Below, in pieces: positions 17,184 through 25,354 of a DNA stretch of 64,000 nt (positions are counted from its first letter, which is position 1; each line of letters starts with the position of its first letter). Origin of the DNA: Promicromonospora panici (GTDB lineage Bacteria > Actinomycetota > Actinomycetes > Actinomycetales > Cellulomonadaceae). The translations under genes and the position numbers were made by a program. The stretch is from assembly GCF_900608595.1 (NCBI RefSeq), contig NZ_UWYY01000026.1, positions 31,119 through 95,118 on the forward strand, read 5' to 3'. The notes under the pieces were generated by a model. The model had not been told where the DNA came from. It made no database searches and saw only the letters and a list, made by a program, of their open reading frames with translations.

Positions 17184-17813
17184 GTGGACTGGAACCACCC
17201 AGAGCATGTCTTCGGATCGGGTCTCGAGCCCGTCGTACTGCGCGTTCTCTGGCGAGCCGGTACGCCCATGACCGGCACGGAAGTGCACCGGGTCGCCAGC
17301 AAGGGCTCTGACAGCGGAATCCGGTTGGCCCTCTCCCGACTCGCACTCCAGGGAATCGTCGTGTCGTCCCGTGTCGGTATGGCGCTGACCCACACCTTGA
17401 ACCGGAGGCATTTCGGCTTCGCCGCCATCGATGCGGCCTTCAGCGCACTCGACCCGTGGACCCAGTTCCGGTCGCGCGTCAGCGAGGTTGTAGCGGAACA
17501 TTGTCCCGACGATCCTCTATCCGTGACGGTGGCCGTCTTTGGCTCCGTCGCGCGTGGCGAGGCCAGGCTGGACTCGGACATCGACCTTGCGGTCGTCGTC
17601 AACGAGTTGGACGACGTCGCGGAGAACCTCGCCGACGAACTCCGTAGCGAGCTCAGCGCGGCCACCGGACAAGCTGTCCAGGTCTACCTCACCACGCCCG
17701 CACGCCTGCATGACGCCGTACGTCTCGCGGACCCGATCGTCGACTCCTTCCGCTCGGATGCTCGTGCTGTGTCCGGTCCGGACATCCGCACGCACCTCCA
17801 GGAGCATCGATGA
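17184..17813 (+). CDS. Winged-helix plus MNT-type minimal nucleotidyltransferase (antitoxin-like)
   Basis: A 209-residue protein. Residues about 12-75 look like a winged helix (VVLRVLWRAGTPMTGTEVHR, then SGIRLALSRLALQGIV). Residues about 110-190 form a minimal nucleotidyltransferase domain with the full catalytic signature GSVARGEARLDSDIDLAVVV (GS-x10-DxD). GTG 17184 follows AAGGGGAGA. Its stop codon overlaps the next gene's ATG by four bases. In type VII toxin-antitoxin modules the MNT partner AMPylates or otherwise blocks a HEPN ribonuclease; the order and coupling here fit that arrangement, with an added DNA-binding domain that could give autoregulation. Confidence 0.8.
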   Translation: MDWNHPEHVFGSGLEPVVLRVLWRAGTPMTGTEVHRVASKGSDSGIRLALSRLALQGIVVSSRVGMALTHTLNRRHFGFAAIDAAFSALDPWTQFRSRVSEVVAEHCPDDPLSVTVAVFGSVARGEARLDSDIDLAVVVNELDDVAENLADELRSELSAATGQAVQVYLTTPARLHDAVRLADPIVDSFRSDARAVSGPDIRTHLQEHR

Positions 17814-18220
17814 CACCTCGCCAGCAGCCCCGAACACGACCAATGACCAGCGGCGACGTCCGTGTACGAGCCGCCACGGCGCGCAAGTATCAGGAGGTGG
17901 GCGAGATGGTCCTCGGCGAGGCACCCGACGAAAGACAGGTGGCCGGCGGGCTGGCCGCACTGGCTGCGATTGCCGCGTCGGATGCGATCTGCGGTGCCCG
18001 GCTCGGGCGCTGCGCCATCGGACAGGACCACGCACAGGCAGAGACTCTCATCGCCACGGTCCACCCCGACGGCCGAGAACTCGCCAAGAGGCTCGCGCGC
18101 GTCCTCGCCGAGAAATCCAACGCTCACTACGGGACGACCTACCTGAGCGGGGTGGAAACTCTGAGCATGATTAGGAACTCGCGCGCGCTCGTCGACGCGT
18201 TGGACACCCATCTCTCCTGA
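17810..18220 (+). CDS. HEPN-like partner of the MNT protein (candidate toxin)
   Basis: A 136-residue, mostly alpha-helical protein translated from an ATG that overlaps the MNT stop codon (ATGA). Helices with small-residue packing (QVAGGLAALAAIAASDAICG) and a C-terminal helix (SMIRNSRALVDALDTHL) frame a KSNAHYGTTYL segment. This resembles the conserved D/N-x-H-Y-G region of actinobacterial HEPN-like partners of nucleotidyltransferases. The strict R-x4-6-H RNase motif is not clean: the arginine before the histidine is nine residues away (RVLAEKSNAH). Toxic RNase activity is therefore only a possibility. Confidence 0.6.
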   Translation: MTPRQQPRTRPMTSGDVRVRAATARKYQEVGEMVLGEAPDERQVAGGLAALAAIAASDAICGARLGRCAIGQDHAQAETLIATVHPDGRELAKRLARVLAEKSNAHYGTTYLSGVETLSMIRNSRALVDALDTHLS

Positions 18221-18256
18221 GCGTCGACGAGACGAGCACCGAACGAGCGCCCGCGC

Positions 18257-20206
18257 TCACCACCGGACGCGGCCGAACGTCAGGGACGCTCCGTCGTCGT
18301 CGAGCTGCGTCCACACGATGCGGTCGCCATGAACCCCTACCGAAGCCTGAGCTCGCGAGAGCTCGAGCACGCTCGGCAGGCCGCCGCGGCTGACCAGCGC
18401 GTACGCGCCGCCGTCCTCGGTGGACCACGCGGTGACCTCGTCCGAGACGTCGACGGCGACGGCAGGCGACCCGCCGCGCAGCCGAATGCCGGTGAGCGTG
18501 CGGGTGTCCACCACGTAGAGCAGGTTGCCGACGGCGAACGCCAGCCGCCCCTCGTCGTACCCGACCGCGGACACCGGATCGAACTCGAGCTCCCCGTTCC
18601 TGACCGACAGCAGGGTCGTCGTCGCCGTCTCGTCCGGGGCCGAGATCAGCTCGATCACGGTCGAGCCGCCGTCCCCTGCCCCGATTCCCGGCCCGCCGGA
18701 CCCTTCCTGGTAGGCGACCACCAGGCCGTCCGGGGACGAGGCCACCGCACAGACCCGTTCGCGGACGGCCGCGGTGGTCGACGCCTCGGCTCCCAGGGTC
18801 GACGTGTGCAGGGTCTTGTCGCATCCCGTCGACGAAGGGCTCGACGCGGTGGTCCACCCGACCATCTCGTCCGAGAGTGCGACCGCTCGAGCCTCGGCCA
18901 CCTGGAGCACCGTGGAGTCACTCACCGTCACCACGCTTCCGTCCCGGTCCAGCAGGCGCAGCGTCCAGGGCAACGTGCCGGCGATCTGCGTGTTCGGCGT
19001 CTCGAACCAGGCCGCGCGGTCACCCTGGCGCGCCAGCTCGATCCCGTACGGCCAGCGGCCGTCCACCCGCTCGTTCCGTGCGACGGTCATGGAGGCCAGG
19101 CGGTCGCCGTCCGGGACCAGCGCGTGCAGCGTGGACGGCCTGGTGAACTGGTCCCCGTCGAGCGCGGAGCCCGTGTCGGACCAGCCGAGCACGCTCTCGC
19201 CCGCCCCAATTGTGCCGGCCTCGACCGGGATGCGGACCCCGGTGGAGATCTCGTGGTCCACGGCCAGGTCGACGCAGGGCTGGACAGCGTGTGCGTCCGC
19301 TACGTCGATCACCCCGGTGACGGTGAACCCACCCAGCGCCGCAGCGGTCGAGTCGACCGGAATCGTGGGCGCGTCGTCGTCGGAACCGGTGCACGTGGTG
19401 GTGTCCGCGTGGTCCGACGACAGGTCGGCCAGCCCGCGCCCGTCCAGCCCGAGCACCGTGCGCAGCCAGTCGCTGCCCGGCAGCACCACCGGCCCGAACC
19501 CAGGCACCCGGACCGGCCCGGCGAGCATCAGTCCGAGCACAACAGCGACCACACCCGTCACCACGACGGCGCGCCGGACCACGCTCCGGCGTCGGGCGGC
19601 CACCTGGGCCTGTCGCAGCACCTGCTGACCGTCGAGGCGGAACTCGGGGACGGCCTCGATCACGGACTCGCTCAGCAAGGTGCGCAGGCGGACCAGACCG
19701 CGCGCGTTGGTGGACTTCACGGTTCCCACCGAGATCCCGAGCTCATCGGCGACCTGCCCCTCCGACAGGTCGAGCAGATGCCGCAGCACGACGACGCGCC
19801 GCTGGCGGGCCGGGAGCGTGCGCAGCGCCCGGCCCAGCTCGTCCCGCACCGCGACGGAGTGCGCATGGTCCGGCGCGGGTGAGAGCGGGACGATCCCGTC
19901 GTCGGTCACCGCGGTTCGTCGTTCCTTGCGCCAGCCGTCGATCCGCAGATTCATCAGGATGCGGCGCGCGTAGGCGCGGGGCTCCCCCGCGCGGGCCTTG
20001 GACCAGGCGCGGTATGTCCGTTCGAACGTGGCCTGGACCAGCTCTTCCGCCTGGTGTGCGTCGCCGCTGAGAAGGTGGGCCGTCCGGAACAGGTACGGGC
20101 CGGCGGACACCACGAACGCCACGAACTCCGCGTCCTTGTCCTGAGCGACTTCAACCCTGGCACGCGCCGGGTCGACGACCGGCTGCTCGGCAGTTTCCGC
20201 GTTCAT
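18257..20206 (-). CDS. SigE-type ECF sigma factor fused to a transmembrane sensor-like domain (copy 3)
   Basis: A 649-residue paralogue of the tandem pair at 6.2-10.4 kb. It has sigma region 2 (YLFRTAHLLSGDAHQAEELV and RAYARRILMNLRIDGWR), region 4 (ELGISVGTVKSTNARGLVRL), a membrane segment near 211-230 (VVVTGVVAVVLGLMLAGPV) and an outer domain of about 400 residues with several cysteines (TTCTGS; VQPCVD; STGCDK; RERVCAV). ATG 20206 lies 37 bases after the start of the shared promoter block, exactly as in the other copies. A GTG at 20263 with a good ribosome site would place that promoter inside the gene. It converges with the HEPN-like gene and is divergent from the DUF1992 gene. Confidence 0.83.
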   Translation of the reverse strand: MNAETAEQPVVDPARARVEVAQDKDAEFVAFVVSAGPYLFRTAHLLSGDAHQAEELVQATFERTYRAWSKARAGEPRAYARRILMNLRIDGWRKERRTAVTDDGIVPLSPAPDHAHSVAVRDELGRALRTLPARQRRVVVLRHLLDLSEGQVADELGISVGTVKSTNARGLVRLRTLLSESVIEAVPEFRLDGQQVLRQAQVAARRRSVVRRAVVVTGVVAVVLGLMLAGPVRVPGFGPVVLPGSDWLRTVLGLDGRGLADLSSDHADTTTCTGSDDDAPTIPVDSTAAALGGFTVTGVIDVADAHAVQPCVDLAVDHEISTGVRIPVEAGTIGAGESVLGWSDTGSALDGDQFTRPSTLHALVPDGDRLASMTVARNERVDGRWPYGIELARQGDRAAWFETPNTQIAGTLPWTLRLLDRDGSVVTVSDSTVLQVAEARAVALSDEMVGWTTASSPSSTGCDKTLHTSTLGAEASTTAAVRERVCAVASSPDGLVVAYQEGSGGPGIGAGDGGSTVIELISAPDETATTTLLSVRNGELEFDPVSAVGYDEGRLAFAVGNLLYVVDTRTLTGIRLRGGSPAVAVDVSDEVTAWSTEDGGAYALVSRGGLPSVLELSRAQASVGVHGDRIVWTQLDDDGASLTFGRVRW

Positions 20207-20243
20207 GCCACCCACCACGGGCGAACCGGCGCGAAGGTTGCTC
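20207..20243 (-). promoter_or_regulatory. Conserved promoter of sigma-sensor gene 3
   Basis: Read leftward: GAGCAACCTTCGCGCC (-35-like, from 20243), CCCGTG at 20221-20216 (-10-like), then GTGGGTGGC directly before ATG 20206. It is the same length and framework as the blocks before copies 1 and 2, although the gene is 8-12 kb away and on the other strand. Confidence 0.6.
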
Positions 20244-20334
20244 GGCTCGGACTCGTGGCTCACGTGGCTGATCCTCCCTCAGCCAACCCGCCGGACCCCT
20301 GTCTGGCCGCTTGTGAAAGTTGTAACATGACGTC

Positions 20335-20961
20335 ATGGCGCCGGGACCGCGCAACGAAGCAGACAACGACCCCCTCCGCCGGGCCGCGCAGTACCGCGTG
20401 GACCGGGAGATCGCGAGCGACGAGGAGGCGGCCGGCTCCCCCGCGTCCGGCGAGACGAACGAGGGCGACGAGGGCAAGAAGCCGCTCGGCAGCATGAGCG
20501 CCGAGGAGCGCACCCGCTATGTCGACGTGGTCGTCGACCAGGCGATGCGCCGCGGCGAGTTCGACAATCTCCCCCTCCACGGCAAGCCGATCCCCGGGCT
20601 GACCGGCACCCACGATCCCGACTGGTGGGTCAAGGGCCTGATCGAGCGCGAGAACATCTCCGGCCTCCTGCCCTCGGCGCAGCTCCGCAAGGACGACGCC
20701 GAGCTGGACGGCACGCTCGACCTCGAGGCGATGGAGGAGCGCGTCCGGGAGATCGTCACGGACTTCAACGCCCGGGTCGTCGACGCCCGGCGCCAGCTCC
20801 AGGGCGGTCCGCCGGTCGTCACGCCCACCCGGGACGTCGACGAGGAGGTCCGGCGGTGGACGGCGCGGCGCGCGGCCCGTCGCGCGAGCACCAACGAGGC
20901 GTCGCCCGCGCGAGACGAGCAGGCGACGTCGGAGAACCGGCCGTGGTGGCGGTTCTGGTGA
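20335..20961 (+). CDS. DUF1992 (DnaJ-homologue subfamily C member 28-like) protein
   Basis: A 208-residue soluble protein. Residues about 60-130 contain the DUF1992 core: VDVVVDQAMRRGEFDNLPLH, then GKPIPGL, DPDWWVKGLIERENISGLLP and QLRKDDAELDG. A helical segment (MEERVREIVTDFNARVVDAR) follows, and the ends are charged and low in complexity. No J domain is present, as is normal for bacterial members. The function is unknown; the family name reflects similarity to a conserved region of eukaryotic DNAJC28. It is divergent from sigma copy 3. Confidence 0.88.
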   Translation: MAPGPRNEADNDPLRRAAQYRVDREIASDEEAAGSPASGETNEGDEGKKPLGSMSAEERTRYVDVVVDQAMRRGEFDNLPLHGKPIPGLTGTHDPDWWVKGLIERENISGLLPSAQLRKDDAELDGTLDLEAMEERVREIVTDFNARVVDARRQLQGGPPVVTPTRDVDEEVRRWTARRAARRASTNEASPARDEQATSENRPWWRFW

Positions 20962-20974
20962 CGAACCCTCGGGT

Positions 20975-21268
20975 TCAGAAGCCGTACGCGGTCACGATGA
21001 CCACGACGGTGGTAAGCCAGTAGGGCACCGAGCCGAGCGCGAACCCCAGCCCAGCTGCCACGGCCATGCGGCCCCAGGTCGCGCCGAACTTGCCGAACAG
21101 CGCTCCGGCAGCCATGGCCAGACAGCCCGCGATCGTCACCCCCTCGGCTGCTCCCTGCGAGATCAGCATCCCGAGAATGAGCGCGACGATCCCGACTGTG
21201 GCCTCGCCGCGAGCGAGAAACGGCCCGCCCCGGCGAGCCCGGGGATGGGTCTCCTGGTGCGTTGTCAT
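20975..21268 (-). CDS. Small three-segment membrane protein
   Basis: A 97-residue protein with hydrophobic stretches near 25-42 (VGIVALILGMLISQGAAEGV), 45-62 (IAGCLAMAAGALFGKFG) and 68-93 (MAVAAGLGFALG, then VPYWLTTVVVIVTAYGF), and a short positively charged N-terminus. ATG 21268 follows GAGGGGCG; the upstream in-frame extension is arginine-rich and unlikely to be translated. It converges with the DUF1992 gene. I do not recognise a family. Confidence 0.6.
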   Translation of the reverse strand: MTTHQETHPRARRGGPFLARGEATVGIVALILGMLISQGAAEGVTIAGCLAMAAGALFGKFGATWGRMAVAAGLGFALGSVPYWLTTVVVIVTAYGF

Positions 21269-21378
21269 GGCGCATCGCCCCTCGTGCCTGACGTCGGTGT
21301 AGGCACCTCCATTCCAGGATCCCACCATGACTCCCGCATCGCCAGAGCGTGCGGAGACGAGCGAGCGGGCCGCTCGCC

Positions 21379-22590
21379 TCACGCGTCGGCGAGCACGTAA
21401 CCGTGGAACCAGCGCCGCATCTGACGCCACGCCTGCTCGCGCGCGGGCTTCGCCGAGAGGGTCACGTCGTGCAGGCCGCCGTCGATGCGCGCGAGCGTGA
21501 CGAGCGAGCCGACGTCGGGCACCCGGCGGGCGATGCCGACCACGTCCAGCACGGAGTCAGTGCTCTTCATCTCCTCGCTCCACCGCGTCGGGAGGGTGCT
21601 GCGTGTGCTGAGCAGGACCAGCACCGGCAGGTCGATATGCAGCCCGCGCGCCACCTCGTCCTGTCCCCGGAAGATCGCGGCGAGCCAGGCGGGCGTCGGC
21701 CGCCATCCGGCGTCGGGCCGCCAGGTGGCGTCGTAGTCCCACTCGCCGTCGAACCGCGACGAGATGGAGCGCGCGTACAGGCCACGGTCCAGGTTGACGA
21801 GCTGGCTGCGCGGCACGAGCACGGACTGCACGCGGATGCCGGGCTCCATCAGCTTGCGCACCGTCTCGCGGGGCTGGAACTCCAGCCATGGCGAGTTCAG
21901 CACCAGCCCGGCGATCCGCTCCTGGTTGCGCGCCGCCCACAGGCTGACGGTCAGGCCGCCCGTGGAGTGGCCCATGAGCACGAGCCTGCGTTCGGGCTGG
22001 TCGGCGCGCCCGTGCCCGATCGCGTCGAGCGCCGCCTCGATGTCCTCGTCGTAGATGGTGAGGCTGCGCACGTACCCAGGAGTCTGGCCCTCGCGCAGGC
22101 TGCGACCGTAACGCCGCAGGTCAAGGGCATGGAACCGCACCCCGAGGGACTCCCAGAAGTCAGCCAGGTGGGTCTGGAAGAAGTAGTCGAGCCACCCATG
22201 GACGTACAGCACGTCGACGCCGGTGTCAGGCGCGTCGGCCCGCGGCTCGCCGTCCTCTGCGTCCACGGGGATGGCGTCCGGCACGACGTCGGGATGCGGG
22301 CGCGTGGCGCCCCGCAGGTGCAGCCGCCGGCCCAGCTCCGACAGCTCGTCCCACAGCCGCGCCACCTGCGGGTTCTCCGCACCGACCCGGCGCAGACCGC
22401 GACGCGGCTCGGCGTCGTCAGACCGGTCCGGTGCGGGCCGGGCGCGGCGCACCAGGGTCGCCACGACCTCGGCTTCCTCCTCGTCAGGCTGCAGCGGCAG
22501 GGTCAGGTGCTCGAAGCCCGGCAGCACGTCGGGCTCCCACATCGGTTCCGGCGTCGTTCCGTCTTCCAGACCCGGGGAGAGGCTCGTCAT
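21379..22590 (-). CDS. Alpha/beta-hydrolase (serine lysophospholipase-like)
   Basis: A 403-residue alpha/beta-hydrolase. Catalytic features visible are HGWLDYFFQTHLADFW (oxyanion/His-Gly loop), the nucleophile elbow MGHSTGGL (Ser), a late strand VLVLLSTRSTL where the acid would follow and the histidine in GGLHDVTLS. The layout (long N-terminal extension, RRYGRSLREGQTPGY) resembles serine aminopeptidase S33/monoacylglycerol lipase-type hydrolases. Its ATG overlaps the stop codon of the upstream NmrA-like gene (ATGA), so the two are translationally coupled. No signal peptide is visible, so a cytoplasmic location is likely. Confidence 0.88.
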   Translation of the reverse strand: MTSLSPGLEDGTTPEPMWEPDVLPGFEHLTLPLQPDEEEAEVVATLVRRARPAPDRSDDAEPRRGLRRVGAENPQVARLWDELSELGRRLHLRGATRPHPDVVPDAIPVDAEDGEPRADAPDTGVDVLYVHGWLDYFFQTHLADFWESLGVRFHALDLRRYGRSLREGQTPGYVRSLTIYDEDIEAALDAIGHGRADQPERRLVLMGHSTGGLTVSLWAARNQERIAGLVLNSPWLEFQPRETVRKLMEPGIRVQSVLVPRSQLVNLDRGLYARSISSRFDGEWDYDATWRPDAGWRPTPAWLAAIFRGQDEVARGLHIDLPVLVLLSTRSTLPTRWSEEMKSTDSVLDVVGIARRVPDVGSLVTLARIDGGLHDVTLSAKPAREQAWRQMRRWFHGYVLADA

Positions 22591-23522
22591 CTGACTGACG
22601 GTAACCGCAGGTGCGCCCACTCCGTCGGATAGTCGTCGAGCCAGGCCTCCAGCGACCGCGCCGCACGCCCCGCCAGGTGCCCGACGTCGGGGCTCACCTC
22701 CGCGAGCACGCCCGCCTCGATCGCCTGGCACTGCGTGATCCAGTCCTCGACCTCACTGGCCGTCGACCGGTAGAAGAGTGCGCGCGCCTGCTCCACGGTC
22801 TGCGGCACGTAGCGGACGGTCCGCCCCACGACCCTGGTCAGCGCCGCGGCCACCTCGTCCAGGCTCAGCGCTTCGGGCCCGGTCAGGAGGTAGGTCCGGC
22901 CCGCGTGACGCTTCCGGTCCTCGTCGAGCAGGACGGCCGTGGCGGCGTCGGCTACGTCGTCGTGGGACACGGAGGCGACCCGGCCGTTCCCGGCGGGCGC
23001 GCGGAGCACCGTGCTCAGGCCGGAGTCGTCCGACTCGTCGTAGACCGCGAACGTCAGGGTGCGGTGGAACATCGCCGTCCGCAGCATCGTCCAGCGCAGG
23101 TCGGTGCCGCGCAGGTACTCCTCGGTGAGCCAGTCGTCGCGGGCGGCGGACGCTATGGCATTCGGCCCCGCCCCGATCGACGACACGTAGACCACGTGAC
23201 GCACACCGGCGAGCACCGCCGCATCGATGGCCGCGCGATGCCGGCCGAGCCGCCCGGGGCGCGCCTGGCTCGGCACCAGGAACAGCGCATGAGCATCCGC
23301 GAACGCGCTGGTCAGGGTCCTGGGGTCGGCGTCGGACGGGACGGCGACGACCTCCGCCTCCGGCAGCGGTGCGCCGTCGGGGAGCCGAGGCGTGGTGCCC
23401 TTGCCGGCGACCAGGAGGCGCTGCTGACCACCCGCCGCGGCGATGCGGAAGGCAAGCCTGGAACCGAGACGGCCGTCGGCCCCTGTGAGAGCGACGAGCC
23501 GGTCAGGCGACGCGGGCGTCAT
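22587..23522 (-). CDS. NmrA-like NAD(P)-binding protein (atypical SDR)
   Basis: A 311-residue atypical short-chain dehydrogenase. The N-terminal Rossmann motif GADGRLGSRLA is followed by the mid-chain segments VRHVVYVSSIGAGPN and the family's SHDDVADAATAVLL and TYLLTGPEALSLDEVAAAL blocks. The canonical SDR Tyr-x-x-x-Lys is absent, as usual for NmrA/HSCARG-like members, which often act as redox sensors or NAD(P)H-quinone reductases. It is the first gene of a two-gene operon with the hydrolase (4-base overlap). Confidence 0.88.
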   Translation of the reverse strand: MTPASPDRLVALTGADGRLGSRLAFRIAAAGGQQRLLVAGKGTTPRLPDGAPLPEAEVVAVPSDADPRTLTSAFADAHALFLVPSQARPGRLGRHRAAIDAAVLAGVRHVVYVSSIGAGPNAIASAARDDWLTEEYLRGTDLRWTMLRTAMFHRTLTFAVYDESDDSGLSTVLRAPAGNGRVASVSHDDVADAATAVLLDEDRKRHAGRTYLLTGPEALSLDEVAAALTRVVGRTVRYVPQTVEQARALFYRSTASEVEDWITQCQAIEAGVLAEVSPDVGHLAGRAARSLEAWLDDYPTEWAHLRLPSVR

Positions 23523-23584
23523 TACCTCACGGTAGTCGGCTGATGATCAGCGAGCCGGGCGGAGGGGGGTGAATCGTCTGCCGA

Positions 23585-24100
23585 TCACGCGCCCGAGGAC
23601 ACCCCGAGCTCCGCCCGGACGAAGTGGACCACGCCGTCCGCGGCCGCCTCGATCTCGGACAGGCACACCTCGAAGTCGCGGGAACCGCCGTACCAGGGGT
23701 CGGCGATGTCTAGCTCGTCCTCGGGGAAGTCTGCGACCGATGGATCGAACGACCGGTACATCCGGATCGTGGCGTCGCCCCCGACGCGTCCCGCGAGGTC
23801 GCGCAGCCCGCGCGCGTGCCGGGTGGTCATGGCGAGGATCAGATCCCGCGAACGGACGTCATCGGTGGTCACCTGGCGTGCCCGGTGCCCGTCACCCGTG
23901 GGGTAGCCGCGCTCCGCGAGGACCGCACGGGCACGCCGGTCGACCGGGTTGCCGTGCTCCTCGTCGCTCACTCCGGACGAGTCCACCACGACGGCGTCGC
24001 CCAGGCCCGCGGCCTCGAAGCGGTCCCGGAGCACGATCTCGGCCATCGGGGACCTGCAGATGTTTCCCGTACAGACGGTCATCACGCGGTAGGCAGTCAC
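23585..24100 (-). CDS. Low-molecular-weight protein-tyrosine phosphatase
   Basis: A 171-residue LMW-PTP. The P-loop VCTGNICRSPMAE contains the Cys-x5-Arg-Ser catalytic signature, and the general-acid loop DIADPWYGG carries the catalytic Asp followed by Tyr. Family-typical segments ILAMTTRHARGL and FEVCLSEIEAAADG are present. GTG 24100 was chosen because GGGAGAA lies nine bases upstream; the length then matches relatives. It would dephosphorylate tyrosine-phosphorylated proteins or low-molecular substrates in the cytoplasm. It stands alone, separated by about 60 bases from the NmrA gene. Confidence 0.92.
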   Translation of the reverse strand: MTAYRVMTVCTGNICRSPMAEIVLRDRFEAAGLGDAVVVDSSGVSDEEHGNPVDRRARAVLAERGYPTGDGHRARQVTTDDVRSRDLILAMTTRHARGLRDLAGRVGGDATIRMYRSFDPSVADFPEDELDIADPWYGGSRDFEVCLSEIEAAADGVVHFVRAELGVSSGA

Positions 24101-24526
24101 GTGCACATTCTCCCTGGCAGCTGGGGTTCGATCTGCCGGGCCTGGACGCGGCCCCGGCGTGGGGCAGGGGAAAGCCCGCGGGGCGACTTGCGTCAGCCGT
24201 GCTGGACGAGGGCACGGCACCCGCGGGCTCCGGTGGTCGCGAGAAACTCGCCACCATTGTCCCGTTGCGCCTGAGCAGATCAGGAAGGCCCCGTGCTGAG
24301 CCCTCCGACCGCCGTCGGCGCGAAACGCATACGCGTCACGCGACTAGCGCGCGACCACCTCATGGGTCCGATGTGAAATCACTACTCGGATCACCTCCCT
24401 TCTCATGTGCCCACGAACCTACGCTTTGCGGCGGCCGGCGCACAGGTTTTTTCCTCGCGGCGAAATCTGTAGCCCCGAGCACCGGCCCGAGCGACGACTT
24501 TTGGAGCTCTGCTCCGTCTGCCCTGT
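24101..24526. other. Intergenic stretch with no recognisable gene
   Basis: This 426-base interval separates the divergent phosphatase and hydrolase genes. Short open frames cross it but lack ribosome sites and have unnatural composition. The part from about 24340 to 24500 is AT-richer than its surroundings (runs such as TTTTTT near 24446) and probably carries the promoter of the rightward gene. I see no convincing -10/-35 pair, structured RNA or repeat. Confidence 0.5.
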
Positions 24527-25354
24527 ATGACCACCATCACCGCCGACGCCTTCACGACGTCGGCCGACGGCACCCGGATCGCGTACGACCTGACCGGTCC
24601 CACACCCGGTCTGGCGCCCGCGATAGTGGTGGTCGACGGCGTGCTCGCCCACCGCTTGCCCATCACGCTGGCCGTGGCGTCGGAGCTCCGTGATCGTGCG
24701 ACGACGCTGCGGTACGACCGGCGGGGTCGAGGCGGGAGCGGAGACACGGTGCCCTATAGCGTGGACCGGGAGGTCGACGACATCGCCGCGCTGCTGGAGG
24801 TCACGGGCCCGGCGGCGCTGCTGGGTATCTCCTCGGGGGTGTTCCTGGCGCTACGCGCGGCGGCCGATCTCGGCACCGGGGTCACCGGCGTCCTCTGTTA
24901 CGAGCCGACGTACGACGTGTCGAGCGGGGAACCACCTGCCGACCCACGGATGATCGCGGGGGTCGAGGCCTGCATCGAGGTGGGCGACCCGGGCAGCGCG
25001 GTCGAGCTGTTCCTCGACGTCGTCGGGATGCCCTGCCGGCTGCTGCCGCGGATGCGGGCGTCGGCGTCGTGGGCGAGCCTCGAGGCGATAGCGGCGACGA
25101 TCGCCTACGACGGGCGGATCCTCGCGGGCGTCGCGCTGGGCCGAAGGGCCCTGATGCGCCGGTGGGACGTGATCACTCAGCCGGTCCTGGTCGCCGACGG
25201 CGCCGCGAGCGCCTCGGCGGTATCCGCGGCCGCCGACTCGCTGGCGGCGGTGCTCCCGGCGGCACGTCGGGTGACCCTGCCCGGGCAGGGGACCGACGTG
25301 CCGCCGGAGGCGATGGCGGAGGCGGTAGCACGCCTCCTCGACCTCAGTCGGTGA
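24527..25354 (+). CDS. Alpha/beta-hydrolase with a degenerate catalytic triad
   Basis: A 275-residue alpha/beta-hydrolase. It has the RYDRRGRGGSGD loop, the nucleophile elbow GISSG (Ser near residue 106), a plausible acid in VLVADGAAS, and the PGQGTDVPPEAMAEAVARLL C-terminus. In related hydrolases that segment reads PGQ-T/H-H and supplies the catalytic histidine; here the position is Thr/Asp and no nearby histidine replaces it. The enzyme may be inactive or use another residue. Its 3' end overlaps the convergent Ig-like gene by 11 bases. Confidence 0.82.
   Translation: MTTITADAFTTSADGTRIAYDLTGPTPGLAPAIVVVDGVLAHRLPITLAVASELRDRATTLRYDRRGRGGSGDTVPYSVDREVDDIAALLEVTGPAALLGISSGVFLALRAAADLGTGVTGVLCYEPTYDVSSGEPPADPRMIAGVEACIEVGDPGSAVELFLDVVGMPCRLLPRMRASASWASLEAIAATIAYDGRILAGVALGRRALMRRWDVITQPVLVADGAASASAVSAAADSLAAVLPAARRVTLPGQGTDVPPEAMAEAVARLLDLSR

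Noticed and set aside
20207..20263. GTG 20263 as start of sigma-sensor copy 3
   Set aside because: It has a good ribosome site, but the 19 extra codons would contain the promoter block that is non-coding upstream of copies 1 and 2.
24220..24526. Small genes in the gap before the 24527 hydrolase
   Set aside because: Short open frames are present on both strands but lack ribosome sites and plausible codon usage.
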